DNA of 64,000 nt, taken from contig NZ_FUZA01000002.1 in NCBI RefSeq assembly GCF_900167945.1, positions 372,001 through 436,000 of the forward strand. Reading direction: 5' to 3'. This document shows, one piece after another, positions 54,296 to 63,378 of the stretch. The stretch comes from Dyadobacter psychrophilus. Its GTDB lineage: Bacteria; Bacteroidota; Bacteroidia; Cytophagales; Spirosomataceae. Within the stretch, counting starts at the first letter, position 1; each line of letters opens with the position of its first letter. The notes below the pieces were generated by a model. The model made no database searches and had not been told where the DNA came from. It saw only the letters and a program-made list of their open reading frames with translations. A program made the translations under genes and the position numbers.

Positions 54296-56158
54296 ATGAA
54301 AACAGCACTGCTTGGATTAGGACTACTGTCATGTGTCCTGAGCGTAGACTCGGTTGCACAAAAGCCGTCCGAATGGAAATATGTAGAAGGGAAAATTGTC
54401 ACTCCGTGGGCAGAAAAAGTGAATGTGGCCAATGTGCATCCCGAATATCCCAGACCGCAAATGGTGCGTCAGAACTGGATAAATATCAATGGGCTGTGGA
54501 ATTATTCAATTGTTCCAAAACAAGCTTCGGAAACCAAACCTTCGTCTTTTGACGGTCAGATATTGGTTCCTTTTGCAGTTGAATCGGCATTGTCCGGTGT
54601 TGGCAAAACGGTTGGGAAAGACAGCGTGTTGTGGTATCAGCGCAACATTGATTTTGCACCAAAATTAAAGGATCAGCGTGTTTTGATCCATTTCGGTGCA
54701 GTAGACTGGAAGTGTGACGTATTTGTGAATGGCAAACCAGCGGGAACGCATCAGGGCGGTTACGATCCGTTTTCTTTTGACATTACCGATTTGCTTGTAA
54801 AGAAAAAGCAGCAGGATATTAGTGTCCGGGTCTGGGATCCGAGCAGCGACGGGCCTCAGCCACGCGGCAAGCAGATCAAAAACCCGCATGGAATCTGGTA
54901 CACGCCGGTAACAGGCATTTGGCAAACAGTTTGGCTGGAAACGGTTGCAACGACGCACATCGCTGATTTTAAGCAAGTTCCCGATATTGACAAGCAGACT
55001 GTCAGTGTAAGTACGACCCTTACAAATGCAGCAGCGACAGACAAAATCAAGGTTGTTGCTATGGATGGGCCGAACAAAGTAGCTGAGCAGGAAGTTGCCT
55101 CCGGCGAAAATGCCGTGTTGAACATTCCAAATGCCAAATTGTGGTCTCCCGAAAACCCATTCCTTTATGATCTGACAATTTCGGTGACCAGAAACGGTAA
55201 GGTTGTTGACGAGGTGAAAAGCTATTTTGCCATGCGGAAAATTTCAATGCAGCTGGACGCCAACGGGATACAGCGCATGGCTTTGAATAACAAATTCTTG
55301 TTTCAATACGGCCCGCTTGACCAGGGCTGGTGGCCAGACGGACTTTATACTGCGCCGACAGACGAAGCATTGAAATTCGATATATTGAAAACCAAGGAAA
55401 TGGGTTTTAATATGATCAGAAAACACGTAAAAGTGGAGCCTGCGAGATGGTATCGCTATTGTGACGAGCTGGGTATGCTGGTATGGCAGGACATGCCGAG
55501 CGGTGATATGGGAAATAATTGGGAACAACGCCCGGGCATAACCGGCGCCGAAACCGATAAAGACCGCACGCCGGAATCAGAAAACATCTACAAAACGGAA
55601 TGGAAAGCCATAATTGATGCCAACGATCATTTCCCGTCGATCGTGGTTTGGGTTCCTTTTAATGAAGCGTGGGGACAGTTCAAGACAGAGGAAATAACGA
55701 ACTGGACGATGCAGTATGACCCAAGCCGACTGGTTAACAGCGCAAGCGGAGGCAATTTCCATCCTGTCGGACACATTATTGATATGCACAATTACCCTGC
55801 TCCCGTCATGCCGAGACCAGATCTTTTCGGTGCAAAACAGATCATTGTATTGGGTGAGTTCGGAGGGCTTGGGTTGCCGGTTGACAATCACGTCTGGCAG
55901 CAAAAGGACAACTGGGGTTACCAAAGTTTTAAAAGTCAGGAAGAGCTCTACGCCCGTTATGAGTCCTTTATCAAGCGATTCGAACCTTTGATCAAAAAAG
56001 GACTATCTGCTGCGGTCTACACGCAAACGACTGACGTGGAGGTGGAAATAAATGGTTTGATGACGTACGATCGGAAAGTTATCAAGTTCCCAGAGGCGAA
56101 GTTGAAGCAAATTCACGCTCCGCTTTACAATGCAGATTGGGTGAAGTTGAAGCCCTAA
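54296..56158 (+). CDS. glycoside hydrolase family 2 protein, exported
   Basis: A 620-residue GH2 enzyme (beta-galactosidase, glucuronidase or mannosidase type). The signal peptide covers about 1-21 (ending SVAQ). A jelly-roll sugar-binding domain lies at about 45-220, an immunoglobulin-like domain at about 225-315, and a TIM barrel from about 320. The acid/base Glu457 is in VPFNEAWGQ and the nucleophile Glu521 in IVLGEFGG, both intact. The sugar specificity cannot be read. No SusC/SusD pair lies beside it, so it is not in a visible polysaccharide locus. Confidence 0.92.
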   Translation: MKTALLGLGLLSCVLSVDSVAQKPSEWKYVEGKIVTPWAEKVNVANVHPEYPRPQMVRQNWININGLWNYSIVPKQASETKPSSFDGQILVPFAVESALSGVGKTVGKDSVLWYQRNIDFAPKLKDQRVLIHFGAVDWKCDVFVNGKPAGTHQGGYDPFSFDITDLLVKKKQQDISVRVWDPSSDGPQPRGKQIKNPHGIWYTPVTGIWQTVWLETVATTHIADFKQVPDIDKQTVSVSTTLTNAAATDKIKVVAMDGPNKVAEQEVASGENAVLNIPNAKLWSPENPFLYDLTISVTRNGKVVDEVKSYFAMRKISMQLDANGIQRMALNNKFLFQYGPLDQGWWPDGLYTAPTDEALKFDILKTKEMGFNMIRKHVKVEPARWYRYCDELGMLVWQDMPSGDMGNNWEQRPGITGAETDKDRTPESENIYKTEWKAIIDANDHFPSIVVWVPFNEAWGQFKTEEITNWTMQYDPSRLVNSASGGNFHPVGHIIDMHNYPAPVMPRPDLFGAKQIIVLGEFGGLGLPVDNHVWQQKDNWGYQSFKSQEELYARYESFIKRFEPLIKKGLSAAVYTQTTDVEVEINGLMTYDRKVIKFPEAKLKQIHAPLYNADWVKLKP

Positions 56159-56207
56159 TTAAAAACAGAACGAGCGAATGGTACCATTCGCTCGTTCTGT
56201 TTTTAAT
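56158..56207. terminator. perfect 50-base palindrome, bidirectional terminator
   Basis: The two 25-base arms are exact reverse complements with no loop bases beyond the centre (around 56182/56183). Outer A/T runs make it a terminator on both strands between the convergent GH2 and maeB genes. Confidence 0.9.
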
Positions 56208-56217
56208 ATTATAAAAT

Positions 56218-58488
56218 TTACTTCTTCATCTGCGCTTCTACAACCGCTATCGCCACCATGTTCACAATCTCCCGCACGGAGCTTCCTAATTGCAGCACGT
56301 GAACCGGTTTTTTCATTCCAAGGAGGATCGGTCCGATGGTTTCCAGTTCGGCGGCTTCTTTCAATAAGTTGTAGGCAATGTTACTTGCCGACAAGTTTGG
56401 GAAGATCAGCGTGTTAGCACCGCCGTCGACAAGGTCGCTGAATGGATGGTTTTCCTTTAAAAGCGTTGTGTTAAATGCAAGGTGCGCCTGCATTTCACCT
56501 TCTACGATCATCGATGGATTTCTCTTTTTGAGAATCGCCGTTGCTTCCCGCATTTTTACTGCATCGGTTCCATCTGCGCTTCCGTAATTGGCATAGGTTA
56601 CCAACGCAATGCGCGGCTGAATGTTGAAGCGTTCTACTGCTTTCGCGGTTAATTCGGTGATTTCAACGATTTCATCAACGGTCGGGTCCAGATTCACCGT
56701 TGTATCCGAGAAGAATAGCGGTCCTTTTGGGGTCAGCAAAATATACATACCGGCCACTTTATTCACACCCGGATCTTTGCCTATGACATGCAGTGCAGGA
56801 CGGATCGTATCGGGATAAGTCCGTGTCAAACCGGAGATCAGCGCGTCGGCTTCTCCGTTTTCCACCATCATCGAGCCGAAATAACTTCTGAAATAAATGC
56901 TTCTGTGCGCTTCAATCGGCGTTAAGCCTTTTCTCTTACGCTTTTCGAAAAGCAAGTTGGCGTAAGTGTTAATGATTTCCTCGTTCTCGTCCGCACGTGG
57001 ATCAACAATCGCAACGTCTCCCAGATCCAGCTTGCTTTCTTTGATCAAACTCAGGATCGTCTCCTTGCTACCCAGCAATATTGGAACTGCTATGCCCTCA
57101 TCGCGAACCTGTTGAGCAGCACGGAGCACCTGAATGTTTTCTGCGTCAGCAAAAACGACCCTTTTCGGAGCCAGCTTGGCTTTGTTCAGGATAACGCGTG
57201 AAATTTGTTCATTGCGGCCCAGGCGGCTGGAAAGCTCCTGCTCGTAAGCGTCCCAATCGGTAATCGTTTTACGTGCAACGCCTGTTTCTATCGCCGCTTT
57301 TGCAACAGCAGGGGCAACAGTTGTTAACAGTCTCGGGTCAACGGGTTTGGGAATGATATAATTTTTGCCAAAAACAATGTTTGTTTCATTATAGGCCAGA
57401 TTTACAATGTCGGGAACCGATTTTTTTGCCAGATCGGCAAGTGCATGAACGGCTGCCAGTTTCATGGCCTCGTTAATTTCAGTCGCACGCACGTCAAGTG
57501 CACCGCGGAAAATGTAAGGGAAACCAAGCACATTGTTTACCTGATTGGGATAATCCGACCGGCCTGTTGCCATAATCACATCTTCACGTGCTTCGACAGC
57601 ATCAGGATAGGGAATTTCGGGGTTTGGATTGGCCATAGCAAGCACGATCGGGTCTTTTGCCATGGATTTAACCATGTCTTTTGACACAATGTCCGCGGTG
57701 GAAAGTCCCAGGAACAGGTCAGCGCCAACCATAGCATCTTCCAGCGACTCGTAAGCAACATCAGTTGCAAATTGCTTCTTCATGTCCGTAAGGTCCGTCC
57801 GGCCGTTGTGAATGTGGCCTTTGGTATCGAACATGGCAATGTTTTTCGGATTGGCACCCAATGCGAGGTAAAGTTTCGTACACGAAACCGCCGAAGCTCC
57901 CGCGCCGGAAACTACTACCCGAATGTCGTTAATGTCTTTTTTGACTAATTCAAGTGCATTCAACATCGCAGCGGCGCTGATAATGGCCGTTCCGTGCTGG
58001 TCATCATGCATGACCGGAATATTCAGCTCCTTTTTCAGTCGGGCCTCAATTTCAAAGCATTCGGGTGCTTTGATGTCTTCCAGGTTAACGCCGCCAAATG
58101 TAGGTTCCAGGATCTTGACAGTCCTTACAAATTCGTCGACGTCTTTTGTATTTAATTCAATATCGAAAACATCAATGTCTGCATATATTTTAAAGAGAAG
58201 TCCTTTTCCTTCCATCACCGGTTTGGAAGCCTCAGGGCCGATGTCACCGAGCCCGAGCACAGCCGTTCCGTTGCTGATAACAGCTACGAGATTGCCTTTT
58301 GCAGTATACAAATAGGCATCTTCAACATTAGCAGCGATTTCTAAACAAGGTTCGGCAACACCCGGAGAATACGCGAGCGAAAGGTCGCGCTGGGTGCTGG
58401 TTTCTTTGGTCGGGATCACCTGGATCTTGCCAGGCCGGCCTTTTGAGTGGTAGTATAGGGCGTCTTCTTTTCTGATCTTTTTATTCAT
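56218..58488 (-). CDS. maeB: NADP-dependent malic enzyme fused to phosphotransacetylase-like domain
   Basis: A 756-residue MaeB oxidatively decarboxylating malate to pyruvate with NADP. The malic domain has SLAYSPGVAEPC, a catalytic Lys region in VNLEDIKAPECFEIE, HDDQHGTAII and the Rossmann loop VVSGAGASAVSC (about residues 1-410). The C-terminal part (about 430-750) is a phosphate acetyltransferase-like domain (LISGLTRTYPDTIRPAL, VDGGANTLIFPNLSASNIAY). In this fusion class it is regulatory rather than active. It sits alone on its strand. Confidence 0.96.
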   Translation of the reverse strand: MNKKIRKEDALYYHSKGRPGKIQVIPTKETSTQRDLSLAYSPGVAEPCLEIAANVEDAYLYTAKGNLVAVISNGTAVLGLGDIGPEASKPVMEGKGLLFKIYADIDVFDIELNTKDVDEFVRTVKILEPTFGGVNLEDIKAPECFEIEARLKKELNIPVMHDDQHGTAIISAAAMLNALELVKKDINDIRVVVSGAGASAVSCTKLYLALGANPKNIAMFDTKGHIHNGRTDLTDMKKQFATDVAYESLEDAMVGADLFLGLSTADIVSKDMVKSMAKDPIVLAMANPNPEIPYPDAVEAREDVIMATGRSDYPNQVNNVLGFPYIFRGALDVRATEINEAMKLAAVHALADLAKKSVPDIVNLAYNETNIVFGKNYIIPKPVDPRLLTTVAPAVAKAAIETGVARKTITDWDAYEQELSSRLGRNEQISRVILNKAKLAPKRVVFADAENIQVLRAAQQVRDEGIAVPILLGSKETILSLIKESKLDLGDVAIVDPRADENEEIINTYANLLFEKRKRKGLTPIEAHRSIYFRSYFGSMMVENGEADALISGLTRTYPDTIRPALHVIGKDPGVNKVAGMYILLTPKGPLFFSDTTVNLDPTVDEIVEITELTAKAVERFNIQPRIALVTYANYGSADGTDAVKMREATAILKKRNPSMIVEGEMQAHLAFNTTLLKENHPFSDLVDGGANTLIFPNLSASNIAYNLLKEAAELETIGPILLGMKKPVHVLQLGSSVREIVNMVAIAVVEAQMKK

Positions 58489-58582
58489 ACCTGTTGACGA
58501 TTATTTCGTGCTAAGGTACAAACATTAGATGCAACGCAATGAATTTCTGCTGGTATTAAAAGGGGATTTTAGGGTCAAATTT

Positions 58583-59791
58583 TCACAAATCCCTGAGAAT
58601 CTTATTGGAAGAAGCAACATCATCTTCGTTAAATGAAGGGCTTTTTGCCAGGTTCTTTCTTTTCTTTACTGTAACGATGCGCTTTTTGAGAAAATGCGCA
58701 AATACCATATATGCGCCAAACATGCCTATATATATGTAGAGCGATGCGGTGTTTGTGATATTGCCGTGAAACGTAAAGAACAATGTGGTGTTCATGATCG
58801 TCACCATCCAAAGCGCAAATGAAGCCCAGAAATGGTTCAGGCCATTATCGATCAGGATGTGGTGCATATGATTCCTATCCGCTACAAATGGCGAACCACC
58901 TTTAAAAATCCTGACAATAAACACTCTGAGCGTATCAAAAATAGGGACGATCAGTAAAACCATCACAATGATAGGCGCGTTGAAATAAGCGTTTGGATCG
59001 TGCAGATAGCCAACATTCAATGATAAAAATTCAACTGAAAATATGGAAAGCAAGTAACCAACGATCAGCGAACCGGTGTCGCCCATGAAGATCTTGCTGG
59101 TTTTCGAAAAGTTAAAACGGAGAAAACCAAGCAGCGAACCCGACATGGCAAATGCCAGACAGCCGAATGAAAAATGGTCATTTAATATAAACCAGATCCC
59201 GAAACCCAACCCTGCAATCAGGCTGATGCCGCCTGCAAGTCCGTCAATGCCATCGATGAGATTAATGGCATTAATAATGGCAATGAAAATAAAGACCGTT
59301 AGCGGAATGCTTATAAAATCCGAAACGTCGTGGATTCCAAAGATTCCATAGAAGTTATCGACCTTGAAATTACCCATGGCCACAAGGATCAACGAAGCGA
59401 AAATCTGGATAATCAGCTTTTTCGTAGGGTCAACTGCGAGAATGTCATCTTTGATTCCAAGGAAAAACAGGATGATCACCCCCGTCATGGCGAGACTGAT
59501 CAAATTGGAATCCAGGATGTTTTCCGAATGTGGCCACAAAAAATAAGCGATCAGCGTTGCCGCAAATATCGCTATGCCTCCCAGAGTCGGGGTTTCTGTT
59601 TCGTGCGAGCTTCTGAAACCTGGTTTCGCTGTAAGATGCAACAGATTCGATAAATTAATAATGATCGGAATGCTGATGATGGACAGGAAACAGGCAATCA
59701 AAAATGAAAGGATGCACTGGTAAACGTCATGATGAAGAATGTTGCTGAAGTTTCCTTCACTCAATATCTGTAGAGGTAGCTTTAATTCCAT
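58583..59791 (-). CDS. polyprenyl-phosphate sugar-1-phosphate transferase (MraY/WecA-like)
   Basis: A 402-residue membrane protein with about 11 helices, loading a sugar-1-phosphate on undecaprenyl phosphate to start glycan synthesis. Family marks are PTLGGIAIF, the catalytic acidic GIKDDILAVDPTKKL, INAINLIDGIDGLAGG, FMGDTGSLIVG and the cytoplasmic RNHMHHIL (HIHH-like motif). The WecA/TagO branch is more likely than MraY. It heads the exopolysaccharide region. I chose ATG 59791; a TTG four codons upstream is possible. Confidence 0.92.
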   Translation of the reverse strand: MELKLPLQILSEGNFSNILHHDVYQCILSFLIACFLSIISIPIIINLSNLLHLTAKPGFRSSHETETPTLGGIAIFAATLIAYFLWPHSENILDSNLISLAMTGVIILFFLGIKDDILAVDPTKKLIIQIFASLILVAMGNFKVDNFYGIFGIHDVSDFISIPLTVFIFIAIINAINLIDGIDGLAGGISLIAGLGFGIWFILNDHFSFGCLAFAMSGSLLGFLRFNFSKTSKIFMGDTGSLIVGYLLSIFSVEFLSLNVGYLHDPNAYFNAPIIVMVLLIVPIFDTLRVFIVRIFKGGSPFVADRNHMHHILIDNGLNHFWASFALWMVTIMNTTLFFTFHGNITNTASLYIYIGMFGAYMVFAHFLKKRIVTVKKRKNLAKSPSFNEDDVASSNKILRDL

Positions 59792-59883
59792 AGTGTCTGC
59801 CAATGTAAATAGAGTATTAACGTTGTAGTAGGTTTCGACCCTTAAATCAAAAGTCGTAATTAAAGTTTATATTGTAAATAGCT

Positions 59884-59919
59884 AAACCGCTGTATATCAA
59901 AATAATTATTATGCGGTTT
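59884..59919. terminator. inverted repeat downstream of the glycosyltransferase operon
   Basis: AAACCGC (59884-59890) and GCGGTTT (59913-59919) with a 22-base gap lie 25 bases after the stop of the last cluster gene on the minus strand. It is a candidate terminator; no clear T-run follows. Confidence 0.4.
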
Positions 59920-59943
59920 GGATGCTAGTTTACGTTTTTTATT

Positions 59944-60687
59944 TTAGCGAAACTGTAAGATCTTCCTTAAAGGCTTCAACCACAATGTGTAAAAATGGGG
60001 CTTCAGATCATTTTCCTTCCAGGCTCTCATATCGTTCCGGTTCGCTGCGATCCTGTTTTTTATATTACTATTGCTTACGCCGCCTGTCCGCATTTTTACA
60101 AGCACTTTAGGGACGTAAGCTATCTTAATTTTTGACTTGTGAATAAACCGTAACATTAATTCATAATCCGCCGCGCTTCCCAGATCCAGCCGGAACAAGC
60201 CGAACTTTTCATAAAGTTCTTTTTTGACGAAAAAAGCAGGGTGGGGCGGCATCCAGCCATTGAGAAAAGCACCTTCCTTGTAATTACCGGAGATCCACTT
60301 CCTCTTGATCACCACCTCATTCACTGAATCAACATAAACAAGATCACCATAACAACCCTGAACATCAGCAGATTCTATGTTCGCAGCCACATCGCTGATG
60401 GCCGCATTATATGCATAAAAATCGTCAGCGTTCAGGATGCCAATCACCTCACCTGTTGCTAATTTTATGCCTTTGTTCATCGCATCGTAAATTCCGCCAT
60501 CGGGTTCGCTGATAAAAGTCGCAATTTTGCTGCCAAATTCTTTTACAATTTCCTGCGTCCCGTCTTTGGAATTTCCATCAATGACTATGTATTCGATTTC
60601 AGGAAAATCCTGGGCGAGAACCGATTCGATGCACTGCCGGATGGTTTTCGCGCCATTGTAAACGACGGTTATGATACTTACTTTCAA
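59944..60687 (-). CDS. glycosyltransferase family 2, WcaA-like
   Basis: A 247-residue GT-A fold sugar transferase. The start MKVSIITVVYNGAKTIRQCIESVLAQ is the family 2 nucleotide-sugar site. The metal-binding DxD region is ILNADDFY (about 88-95) and the acceptor-side motif GSAADYELMLRF is at about 168-179. It overlaps the upstream acetyltransferase gene by 4 bases, so it is translated from the same operon. It probably adds a sugar to the exopolysaccharide repeat unit; the sugar is unknown. Confidence 0.92.
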   Translation of the reverse strand: MKVSIITVVYNGAKTIRQCIESVLAQDFPEIEYIVIDGNSKDGTQEIVKEFGSKIATFISEPDGGIYDAMNKGIKLATGEVIGILNADDFYAYNAAISDVAANIESADVQGCYGDLVYVDSVNEVVIKRKWISGNYKEGAFLNGWMPPHPAFFVKKELYEKFGLFRLDLGSAADYELMLRFIHKSKIKIAYVPKVLVKMRTGGVSNSNIKNRIAANRNDMRAWKENDLKPHFYTLWLKPLRKILQFR

Positions 60688-61250
60688 CGGGATAAATTTC
60701 TTGTTTTGACAAATTTAGCCGGATTTCCCTGATAAATCCCATACGCTTCCAGATTGGAGGTGGCAACAGAATCCACAGTTAATACGGCATGTGAACCGAC
60801 TGTTACACCAGGACAAACCGTGGCTTTCGCACCAATCCAAGCACCACTTTCAATCGTTATCGTCTTGACGATCAGGTCAAATGTGCTTTTAGTAAAGTTA
60901 TGATTTCCGGTCAGCAGCATACAGCCCTGCGACAAACATACATTTGATTCGATTGTCACCATTATGAGGTTGTCAATCCACACATTTTCGCCGATCCAGG
61001 TGTTTTCGCCGATTACCAAAAACCAGGGATATTTTACATTCACTTTGGGCTTGATAACAACCCCTTTGGCAAGTCTGGCACCAAATATTTCGAGAACAAA
61101 CCGCTTTATCGCCATCGGATAAGGCAAATAGGTGTTGATAAACAGCCTGTTGGCAAAATACCAGAGCAGTTGTTTTAAAAAGCTACCCGGCTTGTACCAG
61201 CCGTTATCATACTTTGACAGATCGGTTCGGGCTTTTAAGGTCTTTTCCAT
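60684..61250 (-). CDS. WcaF-like acyltransferase (hexapeptide repeat)
   Basis: A 188-residue acetyltransferase of the left-handed beta-helix type, close to the colanic acid acetyltransferase WcaF. Segments include VVIKPKVNVKYPWFLVIGENTWIGENVWIDNL, the catalytic-site LLTGNHNFTK and IESGAWIGAKATVCPGVTVGS. It probably O-acetylates a sugar in the exopolysaccharide. It overlaps its neighbours on both sides (4 and 44 bases), so the operon is tightly packed. Confidence 0.9.
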   Translation of the reverse strand: MEKTLKARTDLSKYDNGWYKPGSFLKQLLWYFANRLFINTYLPYPMAIKRFVLEIFGARLAKGVVIKPKVNVKYPWFLVIGENTWIGENVWIDNLIMVTIESNVCLSQGCMLLTGNHNFTKSTFDLIVKTITIESGAWIGAKATVCPGVTVGSHAVLTVDSVATSNLEAYGIYQGNPAKFVKTRNLSR

Positions 61251-62133
61251 ATTCTGTCTTAAAATGTGTTATGATGGCCTGCTTGTCTCTTCCTGCACGA
61301 TAGTAAACTTCATAAATTTTGGCATCGACCAGAAAGCGATACCAAAACCCCTGCAGAAAATGCCAGATCAATCCTTTCATGCCGTCCAGAAAACCACCTT
61401 TGAAAATGTAGCGGTAAACGAAATAAATGAAAGGCCTCGTAAATAAAGGCAGGCTTGCATATTTGATTTTCAAAAACCTTGTACGCTGTTCCTGACTTCC
61501 CCAAAAGCTCGGGGTTACCGTTTCTTTACTATCAAAATTATATTTAATATTCAATAGGTCAATGACTTCCCTGATTGCGTAATTGTTATGTTTTTGAGTC
61601 CACCACGTCAGGTTGTTGAGGTTATGGTCCACAATGTCGTGCTGCAACTGGGCGGTGGTGCCGCTGCTGAGCTTGATGTGCTCGTCCATCCATAGTTCCT
61701 CACAATGACCAACGCCTTTACGCCAGACCCGAAGCAGCCATATGGGATAATAACCGCCGCGACGAATCCACTTGTCCATGAAAAAGACGCGTCGTTTTAC
61801 ATATAATCCAGACACTTCCGCCGGCGTCAGATGCAAGGTGTTTTTCAGTTCTATTGCCAGTTCGGGCGTAATGTATTCATCGGCATCCATGCGCATAAGC
61901 CACTGGGTGTCAAACGGATTGTTTTGAATGCCGAAATTGAATTGAAAAGAATATGAAACCCAGGGATTCTGAATTACCGTAGCGCCCAGATTTTGGGCAA
62001 TGGCAACCGTGTCGTCCGTAGAGAATGAATCAACGATGAAAATTTTATCGGTCACCTGAAGCAAGCTTTCTATGCAACGTGCAATGTGCTTGGATTCATT
62101 GTGTGTTAAAATGATGACGGACAAATCAATCAT
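61207..62133 (-). CDS. glycosyltransferase family 2, WaaE/KdtX-like
   Basis: A 308-residue family 2 glycosyltransferase. The start MIDLSVIILTHNESKHIARCIESLLQ is followed by the DxD-type LMRMDADEYITPELA (about 85-97) and an acceptor region with YVKRRVFFMDKWIRRGGYYP. That region resembles the WaaE/KdtX group, which adds glucose to lipopolysaccharide core sugars. A C-terminal segment (FKGGFLDGMKGLIWHFLQGFWYRFL) may lie on the membrane. I chose the ATG at 62131-62133; a TTG four codons earlier is possible. Confidence 0.9.
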   Translation of the reverse strand: MIDLSVIILTHNESKHIARCIESLLQVTDKIFIVDSFSTDDTVAIAQNLGATVIQNPWVSYSFQFNFGIQNNPFDTQWLMRMDADEYITPELAIELKNTLHLTPAEVSGLYVKRRVFFMDKWIRRGGYYPIWLLRVWRKGVGHCEELWMDEHIKLSSGTTAQLQHDIVDHNLNNLTWWTQKHNNYAIREVIDLLNIKYNFDSKETVTPSFWGSQEQRTRFLKIKYASLPLFTRPFIYFVYRYIFKGGFLDGMKGLIWHFLQGFWYRFLVDAKIYEVYYRAGRDKQAIITHFKTEYGKDLKSPNRSVKV

Positions 62134-62193
62134 ACCCGGGAGCAACAGTCAGAAATTTACCGATTTGCGGTGATTGGAAACGGCCAAAGATAA

Positions 62194-63342
62194 TTAGTTT
62201 TTTCGAACTTTCTTGTATTCTTCCAATAACTGATTAGCCACATTCCGGATGTCAAAATTTTCCGTTACCATCTTGTAAGCACGATTTGCGAGATCCTGCG
62301 CATAAGCCTTATCTTGTAATATTTTAAGAAGGCCCTGGGCTACGCCGTCACTCGTCAGCGGAGTCAGAAAGGCCGCATCGTAGCGCTTTATATAATCTCC
62401 GAAACCCACACGGTCTGAAACAATTGCGGGCACTTTTGATGTCATTGCTTCCAGAACGGCGATCGAAAAACCTTCGGAATAGGAGGGGAGAACGAAGAGA
62501 TCGGCATCAGCAAGCGCCTCTTTTTTGGCCGTATCGGTCAGCAATCCTACAAGTTTAATCCGGTTTTGAAGATTGTTTTTTCTGATAAAATCTTCTGTTT
62601 CCTGCTGGTAACCGTCATCGCCTCCGGCCAGAAAAAGCGTCGCTTTGGGCAGCTGTTTTTCCACTTGTTTGAATGCGGGCAGCAACAGATCCAGACCTTT
62701 TTTAATGTTCAGCCTACCCATAAAAAGCACCACTTGCCCGTCTTCGGCAACCTGATGTTTTGCACGAAAACTCCCTTTTGCGGGCAAATTGGCATATTCA
62801 GACAATTTCATGCCGTTAGGAACGATCACCATGTTTTTGGGACGATAACCCAGGTAACGGATCACATCCGCCTCTTCATCGGTGTTGTTGATCTGTATAA
62901 GGTCTGCTTTGCCCAGAATTTTTTTCTGATAAAGCAGCGTCACAATGTCTTTTTTCCATTTGTGATGCGCCACAGCCCATTTGTCCAGCAAGCCGTGGAT
63001 CGTGATCACCTTCACTGCATTATTAGGGATCAAAAACGGCACCAGACTCCCGAAATGCCAGATTCCATGCATATGGATCACATCGTACTCATGAATGTGA
63101 TGCCTTAAAAACCGATACATTTCAATAGAAAATTCCCGGTAAAAATTACTAACCGGCGTTGTACGGGCAACGGCAAACAACCTGGCGCCTTCGGGCGCGG
63201 GATACATTTCATCGCCGGGCGTCATCGGGCTCAGGATATCCACCTGATGTCCGTGTTTTAGAACTTCCGTGGTGTGGTCGTAAATAATCCTTGCTGGGCC
63301 GCCGATCTCCCAGGTATAAGCGCAAATATTTAAAATCCGCAT
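62194..63342 (-). CDS. glycosyltransferase family 4
   Basis: A 382-residue GT-B fold glycosyltransferase of the GT4 family. The N-terminal acceptor domain has GGPARIIYDHTTEVLKHGHQV. The C-terminal nucleotide-sugar domain has LFMGRLNIKKGLDLLLPAFK, LAGGDDG, and the EX7E motif in LPSYSEGFSIAVLEAMTSKVPAI (about 290-312). It is separated by about 60 bases from the downstream GT2 and by 36 bases from the next GT4, so it is in the same cluster. Confidence 0.92.
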   Translation of the reverse strand: MRILNICAYTWEIGGPARIIYDHTTEVLKHGHQVDILSPMTPGDEMYPAPEGARLFAVARTTPVSNFYREFSIEMYRFLRHHIHEYDVIHMHGIWHFGSLVPFLIPNNAVKVITIHGLLDKWAVAHHKWKKDIVTLLYQKKILGKADLIQINNTDEEADVIRYLGYRPKNMVIVPNGMKLSEYANLPAKGSFRAKHQVAEDGQVVLFMGRLNIKKGLDLLLPAFKQVEKQLPKATLFLAGGDDGYQQETEDFIRKNNLQNRIKLVGLLTDTAKKEALADADLFVLPSYSEGFSIAVLEAMTSKVPAIVSDRVGFGDYIKRYDAAFLTPLTSDGVAQGLLKILQDKAYAQDLANRAYKMVTENFDIRNVANQLLEEYKKVRKN

Positions 63343-63378
63343 GCGTGTATTTCGTGTATTAAACTGATCATAAATCTG

